NCBI RefSeq assembly: GCF_000143415.4
Contig: NW_003314270.1
Coordinates: 2,697,668-2,761,667, forward strand
Reading direction: 5' to 3'
DNA: 64,000 nt
Source of the DNA: Selaginella moellendorffii
Taxonomy: Eukaryota > Streptophyta > Lycopodiopsida > Selaginellales > Selaginellaceae
Both the position numbers and the translations under genes were made by a program. The notes under the pieces were generated by a model that had not been told where the DNA came from, ran no database searches, and worked only from the letters and a program-made list of their open reading frames with translations. The number at the start of each line of letters is the position of its first letter. The stretch's first letter is position 1. Shown here one piece after another: positions 33,544 to 46,263 of this stretch.

Positions 33544-34913
33544 TCATTTCTTCTCCGTTGCAACGCCAACGACGACGTTGCTCACCTGTTATCAAGCATC
33601 CTCGTTACATTGGTCGCAGGATCAAAACGCACGGACGTACCAGTTTTCCACTCTCGTCAATCGTCATCGGGTTTTCAACGACGACTGTCTGAGGCTGTGG
33701 TCGAGGCTGCGGCTGCACAAGCAACAAGAACAGCAAATCATTCTCGAGAAACTGCAAGGAATAGTTACCAATTCCTGAGTTTGGAGCAGCGGCATGTATG
33801 GAGGAGGCGTGTGCGGCGGGAAAGGAAACCTCACATTGCTCATCTGTTGGAGAGAAAGATCAGAGAAAAACACACCGATGGAAAGGATCCTTACAGTGAT
33901 TGGTGTGATGTATTGGCACAAAGCGCATTTCACCGATTGTGCTCCGAACGCATAAACAAGCGTTGTGCTGCATCCTCCACAGTTTACGTGCGCTATCTGG
34001 TTCGCTGCGAGGAAGAGAAAAGATATCTCAAGGACTGGAAAAATCTACGAACTTAACTTACCATCCATTGCAACGTTTACTGTGTGGCAGCACGAGCACT
34101 GAACGCTCGTCGCTCCACGGATGTAGAGAAGCAAAGTCCGACATCCTCCACACACAAGTTGTGCCATCTCTGGTCCTGGACGTTCACAACTAGAAACCCA
34201 GACATCCGCAATCAAAAGGAGGAAGAGGAACATACCTTGCGGTGAAACTGGTGTGATGCAGCTACACAGAGCACACCGGACGTTGGTTGCTCCATGTGGA
34301 TATATGAGAAGTGTTCTACAGCCACTGCAAATCAACTGGCTTTGAGCACCTGGAAGAAGTTACATCAGCTCACTATTCTATCAATGATTCAGTACTATAG
34401 ACAGTGATAACTATTTTATCAAGCAATGAAAGTAACAAGAACTCTTCTATCAGGGAACGAAAGTAGCAAGAGCTAAGAACAATTCTACCAAGCAATGCAA
34501 GTAACAAGAACTCTTCTATCAGGCAACGAAAGTAGCAAGAGCTAAAAACTAGTCTACCAGTAGAAATAGAAGGAATGACATTAGTTCTATCGATCGAGAA
34601 CAATGAACAAACCTGGAAGAGGAAGGAATGGGAGAAGAGGAGGATGTGATGGATATGGCGCGATAGGAGCGGGCAGAGAAGGCGGCGTCCATGGATTGCT
34701 CCTGATCAAGCTGCTGCTGCTGCTAGAACCAGCCAAATTGTTGGCGGCGCTGGTATCAGCTTCAGCAGGCGATCCAGACGGCGCCGCCGAGCTCCCCAAT
34801 CCCGCCCCTCCCTGCGCCGCTACTAGCACCACCGCGGCAGCCTCATTCTGATCCGGTGGCGGAGGCGCGTCGCCCCCGCCTCCAGCGATCAACGCACTGT
34901 TGCCGCCGAGCAT
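33544..34913 (-). CDS. LOL1: LSD1-type zinc-finger protein (LOL1-like)
   Basis: About seven exons from [16 protein letters not shown] (34913) to TGA at 33544. Three LSD1 zinc fingers of the CxxCRxxLxYxxGAxxVxCxxC type are visible: [66 protein letters not shown]. They are followed by a Pro-rich stretch and the closing [29 protein letters not shown], which matches the tail of LSD1/LOL1 proteins. These regulate plant cell death and superoxide responses through zinc-finger contacts in the nucleus and cytosol. A ~100-residue Ala/Gly/Ser/Pro-rich N-terminal extension is unusual for the family. Intron 1 carries a tandem repeat. Confidence 0.9.
34380..34590 (+). repeat. Degenerate tandem repeat in LOL1-like intron 1
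   Basis: A unit of about 69 bp (TTCTACCAAGCAATGCAAGTAACAAGAA, then CTCTTCTATCAGGCAACGAAAGTAGCAAGAGC) recurs about 2.5 times, each unit itself containing two related halves (CTATCAGGCAACGAAAGTA and CTACCAAGCAATGCAAGTA). A collapsed version is found at 2901-2950. Confidence 0.75.
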
Positions 34914-35199
34914 CTTCCTCGCGAATCATTATCCTCTGGAGAAATACAGCGAGAGAGATGAATGGAGGTGGAATCACAGCGCGCTAGGGCGGTAGAGACC
35001 TTGGAAGAAATCCTCGCGCATTGCTCATCATTGCTAGGGTTCTTGGGCAGCCGTTGAAATCTCCTTTTTCGCTACTTGCTGACGTGTCCTTCTTTAGTCT
35101 AAATCTCATGTTCTTTCTTACATTCCTGTCTTATAATCTAGTGTCCAGTGCATCTGGACACTACCACTACACTGGGTTTATTTAGGGTTCTTCCTCGCG

Positions 35200-38100
35200 A
35201 TGGAAGGCGATGGCGCATTGCGAGCGATCATCTACAATCGGGGCAGCTTGCGCCTTCTTGACCAGGTGTGGATTGGATGCGAGCGACACTAAGCCCGAAA
35301 TTCTCTGTTTTCTTGGCAGAGGGAGCTCCCTTTCAAGATTGTGTACCTCGATGTGAACGATTCGGGCACTGGATGGTTAAAATTGATGATTCTTTCCGCG
35401 AGGGATCTCTGATTGAGGTGTGATTTTGGCAGGAAAGCAATCAAAGATATGGTTGTTCGTGGAGCTCCTGCGATTGCCATTGCCGCAGCGTTGTCTTTGG
35501 CTGTGGAGGTCCACAATCTTCGCCCTGGCGAGGTCACGACTCCGCAAGACGCTCACCTCCTTTTGCGGAAGCGTCTCGACTATTTGGTTTCGAGGTACGT
35601 ATGATTCATTGTTCCTTCCTTTTTTCCACTTTGGAATCCTTCTTTTTCTTTTGTAGCCGACCAACAGCCGTCAATCTCGCGGATGCCGCAGAGAAACTTA
35701 AGAGAGTGGCTTCAGTGGCAGCTAGTACCGATAATGCTAGCGCACAGGATGTGTTCCAGGTACTCGAGCACTTTGTCCATCCACATTGTGATCCATCCAT
35801 GGATGCAGGCATACATTGAAGCCGCGGAGGCTTTTCTCGAAGAAGACGTCTCTTCCAACAAAGCGATTGGGGACTACGGCTCGGCGTTTCTTCTCAATGG
35901 AGCTGACGAGTCTCGCAAGCTGGCTGTTCTAACGCATTGCAATACTGGGAGGTGAGAACGACCTCTTTTGTGTGTTTTACGTAGCACTTTCTTACTTTCC
36001 TGCAGTCTTGCTACTGCCGGGTATGGGACAGCTCTGGGAGTCATTAGAGCTTTACACTCGCAGAACCGCTTGCATACGGCATTTTGTACAGAAACAAGGC
36101 CGTACAACCAGGTGCGAAAGACGTCTCGTAGAACTTTGTATTGGTGGTAATCGATAATTAGCAGGGATCGCGATTGACAGCCTTTGAGCTGGTGCACGAC
36201 AATATCCCCGCCGTGCTCGTTGCAGACTCTGCAGCAGCGTCGCTTCAATCTTCCGGGCGTGTGGATGCTGTCATAGTTGGCGCTGATAGAGTTGCGGCGA
36301 ATGGTAAGGCCTAGCATTGTGTTTCATCTCCGTGATTTTTTGTTTCTTCAGGTGATACCGCAAATAAGATTGGAACGTACAGTCTGGCCGTGTCTGCCTC
36401 GCGCCACGGGATACCGTTTCTCGTAGCAGCGCCATTGACTTCGGTGGATTTGTCTATCTCGTCCGGCGACCAGATTTCTATCGAGGAGAGGTCAGCTTTG
36501 GAACTGACTCATACTCAGGGTGGACAAGGACATCGAGTTGCTGCCGAGGGAATATCGGTGTGGAATCCGGCGTTTGATGTAACACCAGCAGCCTTGATCT
36601 CGGCCATCATAACTGATAAGGTACATGTCACCCGCCATGCAACTAAAGCGAAAGTGATGTTTTGCTACGTGCAGGGTGTCATTACGAAAGCTGATGAATC
36701 CGGCACCTTTGACATTCCTGCATTTGTGAAGAGCTTAGCAACAACCGCTCCCGGAAAAGCCACCACTTTTCGTCCCCTGAGCGAGAACACTGTGGCAGAT
36801 TACGTGCAAAGTGTTTCGCACCTTGCGAAGCGACTTGGGGGTAGTAAACAAGACTGGGCGGTTAAAGAAGTTGGAGATGGCAATCTCAACTTTGTCTACA
36901 TTGTTACGGGTGCAAGCGGCTCTTTCGTCTTAAAACAGGTAAGATTTATCGCAGCATTCATCCATTACAATGGCTCTTGTTTTCTCCATCCACAGGCCCT
37001 TCCTTATGTACGATGTGTTGGCGATAGCTGGCCATTGTCACTGGAGCGTGCTTATTTTGAAGTTACGGCTTTGCAAGAGCACGGAAAGCACTGCCCAGAA
37101 CACGTCCCGGAAGTGTATCACTTCGACCACCCGATGGCATTGTTTGCAATGCGCTATCTAGCGCCGCCGCATATCATTTTGCGGAAAGGACTAATCGCTG
37201 GAACGAAGTATCCCTTACTGGCGGAACACATGTCGGACTACATGGCCAGGACGTTGTTCAACACTTCGCTTCTGGCAACTTCTACAACTGAACACAAGGC
37301 GGCAGGTTATATCCTCGTTTTTTTTTTTTCCATTCACCTTGGAATCACGTCGTCATGTGCAGTCGCCAAGTTCTGTGGGAACGTCGAGCTTTGCAGATTG
37401 ACAGAACAGGTGGTCTTCACGGAGCCGTATATGATCGCGTCAAACAATCACTGGACAACACCTCAGCTAGATGAGGACGCTAAGTCCATCCGCGAAGATG
37501 ATTATTTAAAGCTCGAGATTGCCTCGCTGAAGTCCAAGTAAGCCTTTCGTGCTTTCTTTTGCACAGCACCTACATTCATTCTGCTGTTGTTTGCAGGTTT
37601 TGTGAAAAGTCACAAGCATTGATTCATGGAGACTTACACACGGGATCAGTGATGGTCACTCAGGAGTCGACACAAGTGATTGATCCAGAGTTCGCATTCT
37701 ACGGGCCAATGGGGTTTGACATTGGAGCCTTTCTCGGGAACCTTGCTCTTGCGTACTTTTCACAAGACGGTCATACGTCTGACAACAGCAATAGAGATGT
37801 AAGTCACTGCTCAAACTTGCAAGGCCTTTAACGCAAACGTCCACCGCTTTTTCAGGAATACAAAGAATGGATATTGAAAGTTCTACAGGATACCTGGAAT
37901 TTATTCAAAGAGAAGTTCCTTCTCTTGTGGACAGACAAATCCCAGAGGATGGGCGACGCATATCCGGCGGGCGTTTACACGTCGCTTGAGACTCATAAAC
38001 TGGCCCAGAAGATTTATCTCAGGGACTTGTTCGAAGATACGCTGGGTTTTGCCGGGGCAAAGATGATAAGGTAACAACAATAAGTTCTTTCGTATTGTTA

Positions 38101-38287
38101 ACGTAAACTTTGTGCGAGCAGGAGAATCGTGGGCATTGCACACGTGGAAGATTTCGAATCGATCGAAAACCCAGAGTTGCGGTCACAATGTGAAAGACGC
38201 GCGTTAAATTTTGCCAAGGACTTGCTCAAGACGAGGTCCAAGCTCGCGTCAATTGAGGAAGTAATTCAGCTTATCAGAAAAGTGTGA
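35200..38287 (+). CDS. MTI1-MTK: Fused methylthioribose-1-phosphate isomerase / methylthioribose kinase
   Basis: Thirteen or so exons, roughly 790 residues, one continuous frame. N-terminal half is Mtn[59 protein letters not shown] (catalytic Cys), [36 protein letters not shown] (catalytic Asp), [22 protein letters not shown]-terminal half is Mtn[73 protein letters not shown], ending VIQLIRKV. The joint ([20 protein letters not shown] then [18 protein letters not shown]) lies inside the exon ~36677-36938. MtnK phosphorylates 5-methylthioribose and MtnA isomerises the product to methylthioribulose-1-phosphate: consecutive cytosolic methionine-salvage steps. In flowering plants they are separate genes. 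Confidence 0.9.
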
Positions 38288-38425
38288 GATAACAATCATA
38301 CAATCAAACTCCCAACGTACTCAGCTTTCCTGAAAATAAGCCGAAAATCGAAATAAGAAACAGTTGAGAACTTCAAGCGTGGTGATTCACTTACCAGCTT
38401 AATTATATTTAGTGGAAGAGAAAAT

Positions 38426-41107
38426 TTACTTTGCGTAAAGCACGTCTTCCCAAGGATGTCTGTAGAGTGGCTGTTTTAATCTCTTTTGATCGAAGGTATG
38501 CCTGGCAAAGCACGCGTTGTAAAAATGTGAAAGAAAAGAAGAATCAGCCATACCCGATCAAGCCGATAGTCCTAGCAAGAACAAAAAGTCCGTTGAGGTA
38601 TCCGATTCCTACGATCTCATCTATTTCCTGCTGGCTGAACATCGCGCAGCTCGCGAGAAGATCTAAGAAGAGCGAGCCAATGGCACCGTCCACGTTGAGC
38701 ACCAAGTTGTTCGACTTGGATAGTGTGTAACTCTCGACACGAACTGCATACTCCATGTACTTGACCGACGGAAAGAAAGTTCGGCCATAGTGCTGGAGTA
38801 GCTCAACCCTCTTGTCACGATTGTCACCTCTCTTAATTCTGCAGGTATGAAGTATAAGAGATCATATATTTCGAGAAACAACGGCAAGTACCTGTGACCA
38901 ATCCCTGGTACACGAATTCCTTTCTTTTTCATGGACTCCACGAAGTCATATGGTGTCAAGTTCTGTAGAACACGCACTGTGACGAAAAAATAGAAGAAGA
39001 GAGGGTTCCACCTTGTCGTAAGCATCTTTGAAGTAGCGGGCTGCATCATCAATAGCTCCGCCAAAACGAGGTCCTATTGTAAGAAGGCCTGCACAAGCAA
39101 ATAGTTGTAAAAATACAAATGAAGGAGTCACACGAACCTGAGACTAGAGATGATACTAGATCCTTGCCAGCACGGGAAGTTACAATCGTATTGTGCGCGC
39201 CAGAAACGCAAGGACCATGGTCTGCACAGAGGATGATACACATCTGCAAAATTTGAACGAAGATTTAAACGCGAGTCTACAAAGACATAACATGCCTCAA
39301 TGAATTTTGTGCAGTATTTTGGAAGGCTTCTCTTGAACCAGAGCAACGATATTACGTCACCAAGGCCATAGTCCTTTTCAATGATTGTGGAAATTTGTAC
39401 ACCAGCGTAAGTTGGTTCATCACCTTCAGGAATAACAGGCGGACTATTAGCTCTTTGGCCTTCCATAATTCCTAACGAACCTCTGTCATCGCAGATTGTA
39501 GAGACAATGTGCGTCGGAGCTCGAACTTTTCCGTTCTTCACAGCAACATGAAGATCTTCCGGCACGGTTGGCGGTTTTGGCTCGGGAGCGGGAACAATTG
39601 TCTGGTTCGAAACCTGAGATATGGACAACAATGCGTAGGATTTGGGATCAGAAATAGTACTTGAGAAATACCAGTTTGTCGTATACGCCTTTGACGGCAC
39701 TTTCCAATCCTTCGTATGACGTAGGCACAATTGCACCGGCCTCTTGAAGGGCCTTATTCTTTCCCTGTGCTGATTCCATATCACCACCGCTCTTAGCACC
39801 CTACAAACGCGAAAGAATGGCGGTGACGTAAAGGAGAATCGGTCTTGAAGCACTTACGGCATGTCCAAATTGCACTTCTGACTTGAAGAGTTTGGCACAG
39901 GTTCCACTGACCCACGCGACGACAGGTTTCGTCACTTTGCCTTGCTTCAATGCCTCAACCAAAGAATACTCGTCCCTTCCGCCTAATTCTCCAAGCACTA
40001 CGATCATCTTGATCTGTAAGGAGCAAAATCAAACACAAACACAGCAACCTTTATGATCGTCTGCTAACCTGGGGGATGTTGTTAAATCGTAGTACATGAT
40101 CTGAGAGAGTTGACCCAGGATAAACATCCCCACCGATAGCGATTCCTGAACAAAAACTAGATTTCGTCAAACTCAATGCAAACTCAAACTCAAATGCTTG
40201 ATAGACATACCTTCATAAAGTCCATCAGTTACACGCGCTATGACATTGTACATCTCGTTAGACATGCCACCCTGTGAAAAGAAAAGTCGTTGTCAATCAG
40301 AGGAAAGATCCATTTTTCCAAATCATTTTACCGATTTTGAGACGAAACCAACTGATCCGGGCCTGTAGAGTTTGGACTGGATTATGTTCTCTAAGGTACC
40401 AGCCGTGTCTCCGATTTTGAAAGCTCCGGCTTGGATGCCTCCCACTGTAGCAGGACCAATCACAACCTGAGTATAATCCATTCCATCAGAAACAAACAAA
40501 CGAAAAAAAACAGGAAGTTTTGGTTACTACTTTGTGATTTAAGGCAGCAAACGCAATGAGCTTCTTTGTGTCAGCTTCCGGAACTCCTTCCGCGATAATC
40601 ACGATCACACGAATTGTAGACTGCTTCAGAGCGTCCATGGACGACTGAAAGGCACTGCAAGAGCCAAGAGGAAGTAAAGACCAACCAAGGAACCAAAAAA
40701 CAGATCGATCACCTTCTAAACGATGCAAAATTGATGAACACATCCGCCACTGGATGAGCTCTACACGCAGCTTGAACACTAGAAGAAAGAACCAAGAAAC
40801 TAATCCACAATGTGATCCATCCAATCCGAAGTTACATACCTCCCATAGACAGGAACAGCGATCTCTTCTTGCCCGAAGAAGAGCTTCTGGAATCCATCCG
40901 ATCCGGGATTGACAATGCCGGCCACGGAAGGAATCTCGCGGCCTGGAAAGAAATCGAATGAGAGATCGATGGACAAGCGAGAGAATTCTCGAGCCGCAGG
41001 ACATTACCGCACAAGAAATCGTAGTCGAGCATTCGCTGCACGGGGCTCTGCTTGTAGTTGTAGAAGAGCGCCTGCGTCGTCCGCGAGAAGAGCTGCCCCG
41101 TCGCCAT
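38426..41107 (-). CDS. ACLB: ATP-citrate lyase subunit B
   Basis: More than ten exons from [20 protein letters not shown] (41107) to the end [22 protein letters not shown] with TAA at 38426-38428. Recognised blocks: [52 protein letters not shown]; the phosphohistidine motif FGHAGAKSGG (split by an intron near 39857); [76 protein letters not shown]. With subunit A it forms the cytosolic hetero-octamer making acetyl-CoA and oxaloacetate from citrate. Convergent with the MtnA-MtnK gene (139 bp between stops) and divergent from the RING gene. Confidence 0.95.
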
Positions 41108-41124
41108 GGGAGCTAGCTAGGGCA

Positions 41125-41260
41125 ATACGATCCCTCCCCCGCCCCAAAGCGCGCTCGCGACTCGCGAGTCACGCAATTCGAGATCCCAGACCTAAAAACT
41201 GTATCGCATTCTCGCGAATTCGAGCTTTATAAGAGCGATTCTCGCGAGTGACGCCAAACG
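41125..41260. promoter_or_regulatory. Shared divergent promoter with repeated CTCGCGA palindromes
   Basis: Between ACLB (start 41107, minus) and the RING gene (start 41484, plus) the sequence has CTCGCGACTCGCGAGTCACGC, cut here to its core CTCGCGAGTCACGC near 41150-41175, then TTCTCGCGAATTCG near 41210 and TTCTCGCGAGTGACGCC near 41240. TCTCGCGAGA-like palindromes act in divergent housekeeping promoters in animals. TTTATAAG at 41227-41234 could be a TATA element for the plus strand. Confidence 0.4.
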
Positions 41261-41483
41261 CATGCTTGTATACCAGCCCGTCAAAATGGTACGAAAGAAG
41301 GGTCTCCGGCTCGATTCCAGAGAGCTACCTATAGAGGAGCTACCTTTAGGGTTCTTGAGTAGGGGTAAAGAGGATCCCTCTTGTAGGTAGTGCGCTGTCG
41401 AGGTATCCGGGAGGGGCGTGAATTCGTCACGCAGCAGCTCTACATTTTTCGATCTCTAGGGTTTCTCGAGCAGGGAAGGAGCC

Positions 41484-42471
41484 ATGTCGGCATACGCAGA
41501 ATCTTATCAGCCGGCGGTGACGCATTTCTGCCACGGGTGTAATCTCTCGGTGCGCGCAGTGACCACGGACGATGTGATCTGCCCGTTTTGCCAGGGGGGT
41601 TTTGTGGAGGAAATCTCTAGCGATGAGGAAATTCCGGTGGCCGCAAGCACGAATTCCGCCCCTGGCAGCGCCGCTCCTCCTCCTCCTCCTCCTCCTCCGC
41701 CAGGGCCAGGATCCACAGCGCCTGAATATCCACCCAGAGTTATTCCACAGCGCCATATGTTTATCCAAACGCTGACAGCCTTGATGCAAGGTTCTTCAAT
41801 CTTTTTTTTTTTGGTTTTCTTCCACGCATTGTTTACGCTTTTCTTTGCTTTGCCTTTTCCCAGGTGGTGGAGTTGGGAACGTAGAGTTCGTTGTAGACCA
41901 TGGCGGCAACCAGGGTTTCGCTGTCGACAATGGCGCCAACCCGGGCTCCAACCCGGGCTCGCGCCGCACGTTTGGCAACTTTGGGGACTACTTCTTTGGT
42001 GCAGATTATGATCACCTTCTCCAGCAGCTTGCCGAGAATGATTTGAACCGCTACGGCACTCCGCCCGCGTCCAAGACAGCAGTGGAAGGCATGCCGACTA
42101 TGAAGATCACAGACGAGCACCTGGCCCAGGATTCCGCTCCGTGTGCGGTTTGCAAAGACGAATTTGAGTTGGGAACAGAGGTCCGCGAGATGCCGTGCAA
42201 GCATTTGTACCACCCGGACTGTATACTTCCTTGGCTCAAGCAGCATAACTCATGTCCGGTGTGCCGGTTTGAGTTAGCGACGGATGATGCAGATTATAAC
42301 CAAGCTCGGATGCCTGGAGCTGCTGGCAGTGGCGGAGGAGGTGGTCGCAGGGGCCGAGAATTTCTCCGGGGCCATCCGTATCGGGTCCCCGTGCCTCCAT
42401 GGTTATTGGGGAGTGAAGCGTCTGGGTCTGGGGGTGGCGAGGAATATGATAGCTTGCGGGATGTGGATTAA
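41484..42471 (+). CDS. RING-H2 E3 ubiquitin ligase with N-terminal zinc ribbon
   Basis: Two exons split at LMQ|GGGVGN (intron ~41790-41863); about 300 residues. N-terminal zinc ribbon HFCHGCNLSVRAV...VICPFCQGGFVEEI, a poly-Pro stretch, then RING-H2 CAVCKDEFELGTEVREMPC, KHLYHPDCILPWL and CPVC. The pair of domains is that of the plant RING1/BTL/RDUF-like cytosolic ubiquitin ligases, many of them in stress signalling. No DUF1117 tail is evident; instead there is a Gly/Arg-rich segment and a PYRVPVPPWLLG block before the end. The target protein cannot be inferred. Confidence 0.9.
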
Positions 42472-42690
42472 GCTCTTGATTTCATCTGATTGTTTTTTCC
42501 TACAGCACCTAGCTGCAGCAGCAATGTTTCATTTCTTACATTTGGCACAAGAGGGACACTATAAATGTAAATTGCATCTGTCAAACGAGGATCTTCTTCT
42601 CCTAGTGTTATCTGCATTCTACTTGTTGAGAAGGTAAGAGGTTTGTGAGGGTGGCAGTCTTTGTACACTGTCAAGAGCCTTCTGGTTATA

Positions 42691-44784
42691 CTACTTTCGA
42701 GCCTTCTTCTTTCCCTTCTCCGTGACATCCCAAGCAGCAGAGCACAGCTTCTGCTGCAATTGCCGCTTCTCCGTGGGAGGCTTGAAGTTGAAACAGCCTG
42801 GAAGGAAGCCATCAAACCACAAAAGAGTGAGAACAAGATGGATGAATCTCCAAGCTTTTACTGTGATCACCTGTGTCCGAGGGAGTCTCCTTAAAACCAT
42901 CAAGGATTGCAATGATGCCTCCGTCCTGCAACGAAGAGGAGAAGCCAGTTCGGGAACCAAGAGGATCAAGACGCAGCCTTACCTTGTCGTGAGCTATGGT
43001 CTGATTTCTCCAGTACGCCAGTGGAGGTACAAGCAGCCTTCCTGTAAATGTTCTAGAGCCGTCACCGAAATGATCCAGCTTTTAGTCAAGAGCGCTTACC
43101 ACTCCTGGAAGTCTTCAAACCATAAGCCTCGATCACCTCGTCTTGCTTCACACGGGACGCTGGCAGCGGCGGGGGCACATTCTGCGAACACATCAAGTCA
43201 GGGACATGCACAAGGAAAAGATTGGACTTACGGAGGAGCGCTTTGGTCTCCGCTTGGTACGTTTCGACTGGGCAGTAGACGCCCCGGCCTCAATCTGGTT
43301 GTTAGTGCCAGAGACCACCTGCTGTTTCATACTATCCTGTCCCACTTCTTGAGGAGTAGCAAGAAACTCTGATCCTGGTTGCTCAGTTTGCTCACGAGCC
43401 TCTTTATCTTCCTCGATAGAGCTCGGCTCTCCCGAGTCCACTGGAGGTGGTGGCGGAGCTTCCGCTTCCTCCTGTGGAAGCTTGTTCTTCCTAGGCCGGC
43501 CACGCTTTCCTGACGGCTTCGACAAGGGCCTCTTCCGTCCCCTCGCCGGTGATGGCTTTATGCTCTTCCGCTGCTCGGCAGTGGTGTCGTTGTTTTCAAC
43601 CACGGACTCGGCCCGGGCCTCGATGGTATCTCTCGGCTTTGGGCTCGGCGGCTTCTCGGAACCTGGCCCTTCGTGGACTTCAGCAGCCACGGTATGTTCC
43701 GGAGATCCGGCACCTGCTTGTTTCAGAGTAAGTTCTGCCACTGTACGTTCTCGAGTTTCTGTTCCCACGTCTTGTTCTCGCTCAGTCCCGAAAAGTTCCT
43801 CCACGATGGCTTCGGCAGCAACATCAGCCTCACTTTCGGCAACCGGTTCTTTGCAAGTAATCTCTGCAACAGTAGCCACCTCATTCTGGACCTCAGTCAC
43901 TACTATAATAGGTTCTGTGTCGCCATGAGCAACGGTAGTCTTCGTCTCCACACTTGGTTCTTTGCTGACCACTTGTGTTTCTGTTGTTGGTGATGCGGCT
44001 TGACTCTCACTCGCAGCTGCCCCTTTGCTGCTACAGGGACTTGATCCCCCGAGCGAGCGCTTAGTGTCGCCGACTTTCTTGGTCATTCTCGAGACTTCGG
44101 TGTCGTCTTGGAGAACTCTCTCCCACGTACACGGGAAACCAGAATAGAATATATCAGCGACCTGAAATTCGCAGTAAGAACCAAGTGAAGAAACAGCCAA
44201 ACTAGACCAGCTTACCCAGGCTGAAAACCCATTGGCAATAGTTGTTTCCTCGTCCATGGACCCCATCAAACGAACCTCAACTCCATCACAAGTTTTCAGT
44301 CTGCTCTTGTCAGTGCGCTTGGCAATCGGGCCAGTCTTTACGAATTCCGAGTCCATCCTAAAGCATAGAATGCTCAACAAGTATCCCGATAGCAAATGAA
44401 GAACTTACCCGTACTGAAAGCCACCCAAGGCTACTTGCAACCTTCCGGACGTAGTGTCGGATTCTTCGAGCTTGATAAGAAACCATTTGTGCAGAACGAT
44501 CTGGAAAGAACGATAGAACAACTCAAAAACAAGCAAAGAGAAAACCGGACGACAAAAAAGAGGAAACCAGAGCTTTCCACAACCAAACTCTCCCTGGAAT
44601 TTTTTAGAACCCCTCCTATCTCCTCTCTTCTTAAACAAACCCACTCAAACAAGCAAAATCTCCCAGACCAAACCTGGTTCTCCGGTCGATATCTCGGCAT
44701 GGAGCACGGCCATCGCCACAAAGAAGCCCTGTCGCCGGTACTACAAGGAGGAGACTCCACTGCGATGTCCCTCCGCAGCGTCAT
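42691..44784 (-). CDS. KNL2: KNL2/Mis18BP1-like centromere protein (SANTA + CENPC-k)
   Basis: Eight or so exons ending AWDVTEKGKKKARK, TAG at 42691. A SANTA domain is split over exons: IVLHKWFLIKLEESDT...LQVALGGFQYG; SEFVKTGPIAKRTDKSRLKT; CDGVEVRLMGS; IANGFSAW; VADIFYSGFPCTWERVL. A long acidic Thr/Glu/Val-rich middle follows, then an AT-hook-like GKRGRPRKNK, then the motif GRLLVPPLAYWRNQTIAHDK and DGGIIAILDG, which matches the CENPC-k motif of plant KNL2. KNL2 binds centromeric nucleosomes and is needed to load CENH3. Start uncertain: the exon ending MPRYRPENQ joins the SANTA exon in phase; 44784 (MTLRRD) is used, 44700 (MPRYRP) is possible. Confidence 0.85.
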
Positions 44785-45033
44785 CTCCCGCTTGAGCGGC
44801 GTGGCCGGGAAGAGCATCCCACCACCGCCGCAGCCACTCCAGTGCCCAGATTCCGCCGCCGCTCCTCCCGCCTCGCAAAAGAATTTGTGCGATTTGCCCC
44901 TGTACTCGTGCTTCGTGACGCACGAGTGGCAGGAGCAAGCCTGCTGCTGTCGCGGATCCATGGATCTCCGCGACGGGATCATAGCGCGCGCGCGCCCGCC
45001 CCTGCTCTTCACTAAAACCCTACTCCACTGTCA

Positions 45034-45755
<722 letters not shown>

Positions 45756-46263
45756 GGCTCCTCCTCCCTGCGCGGCGCTTTCGAAAGCAGTAAGCCCTAG
45801 AGAGCGGCTTCTAGGGTTAGGGCTTTACTGCAAAACCGCTGCCGTCGATCTGAAAATATTTGGTTTTGAAAGGACGGCCAGGATTTTTGTTGTATATACT
45901 GTGGGATATTCTTTGTACGGCCTAGAAATGAGGGAAAGAACCATGCCTCAACTTTCAAAGGTAACCTTTCTCTTTCTTTTGAAGGGTTTGTTTGATATCT
46001 ACTGTTTATTTTGAGAGTCTACTAAAAAAGTATAAATTTCAATGTATAAAATGTAATTAAGCAGCTAAGCATATTATAACATTTTCAATGAAATATTTTT
46101 ATTTCTATTTAATTCATATATTTATATTTATAAATAAACATGCATTTTGATAATAAAAAAACTTGAAGCAGCGAGATATTTATCACTAACAATTCTCACC
46201 TTCAAGAGTTTGGTAGTACAAAAATACACATTTTAGTTAACAACAGAAAGCACAGAAGTTTTT
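45756..46263. other. AT-rich intergenic region
   Basis: About 500 bp; 46010-46200 is strongly AT-rich, with no credible frame. It contains the RPS23 promoter side and the 3' UTR of the CID gene. Nothing further seen. Confidence 0.6.
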
